From assembly GCA_003562775.1 (NCBI GenBank), contig PWTU01000474.1, positions 1 to 61,810 on the forward strand: a stretch of DNA of 61,810 nt. The letters are read 5' to 3'. The notes under the pieces are model-generated. The model saw nothing but the letters and a program-made list of their open reading frames with translations, did not search any database and had not been told where the DNA came from. A program made the position numbers and the translations under genes. The DNA comes from Ignavibacteriales bacterium. Lineage in GTDB: Bacteria > Bacteroidota > Ignavibacteria > T3Sed10-11. This document shows positions 61,801-61,810 of this stretch, one piece after another (within the stretch, counting starts at the first letter, position 1; each line of letters begins with the position of its first letter).

Positions 61801-61810
61801 TATCAGTTAA

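Overview
The window is a bacterial chromosome segment, mostly core genes, at roughly 45% GC by eye. Several features point to the Fibrobacteres-Chlorobi-Bacteroidetes (FCB) superphylum or a near neighbour such as an Ignavibacteria-, Calditrichota-, KSB1- or Marinimicrobia-like lineage. These are a 30-residue COX24/bS22-type basic protein beginning MPSGKKR, a carboxypeptidase-regulatory domain joined to a TonB plug domain, a split complex I operon, and propionate/succinate (methylmalonyl-CoA) genes. This placement is an inference. No rRNA or phylogenetic marker alignment was possible. There is one tRNA, tRNA-Thr(CGT), and no CRISPR array, prophage or rRNA.

Layout. 187-6107 (+) is an amino-acid/2-oxoacid oxidation operon: alanine dehydrogenase, an acyl-CoA transferase, a four-subunit 2-oxoacid:ferredoxin oxidoreductase (D-A-B-C) and a GNAT acetyltransferase. 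6191-7848 is a small accessory patch: tRNA-Thr, a 5'-truncated DoxX gene, and a REP-associated tyrosine transposase (RAYT) embedded in its own BIME-like repeats (one unit upstream, three tandem 158-bp units downstream). 7849-11943 (-) holds methylmalonyl-CoA epimerase, the catalytic subunit of methylmalonyl-CoA mutase, a DUF2283/DUF4258 pair, an alpha/beta hydrolase and a SpoU methyltransferase.

12154-17902 (+) is a complete seven-gene Mrp Na+/H+ antiporter operon (mrpA-G), followed by an S9 glutamyl-endopeptidase-like enzyme and a long-chain acyl-CoA synthetase. 22465-27702 is a complex I operon, nuoA-B-C-D-E-F only, with an MNT/HEPN toxin-antitoxin pair inserted between nuoC and nuoD and translationally coupled to nuoD. 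27790-31327 carries a plug-only TonB-like membrane protein, a zinc-ribbon protein and a first ECF sigma/anti-sigma pair.

31440-46963 is housekeeping: dut, an AI-2E-type permease, an rsmI-like gene, a monothiol thioredoxin-like protein, metH, queG, trxB, sppA, HU, a zinc-ribbon/TPR protein, the 30-aa basic protein, YtxH and DUF948 proteins, and an EF-G paralogue. 46982-55435 holds a HIT protein, a second ECF sigma/anti-sigma/Spy-like module, a cysteine desulfurase, tsaD, chorismate mutase, mltG, a LolA-like protein, a 2H phosphoesterase, a deletion remnant of a hicB antitoxin and a solitary DNA methyltransferase. 55493-61800 holds a secreted MsrB, a MalT-type regulator with its small partner protein, and the TolC and membrane-fusion subunits of an efflux system that continues past the window.

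How it fits together. The organism appears to oxidise amino and 2-oxo acids to acyl-CoAs through ferredoxin, interconvert propionyl/succinyl units by a B12-dependent mutase, activate fatty acids, and couple electron flow to ion gradients through complex I and Mrp. The most notable observations are the RAYT-BIME island, the MNT/HEPN pair inside nuo, the side-by-side mrpA-G and nuoA-F with no nuoG-N, two ECF modules that both include a Spy/LTxxQ-like periplasmic sensor, and the plug-only TonB protein.
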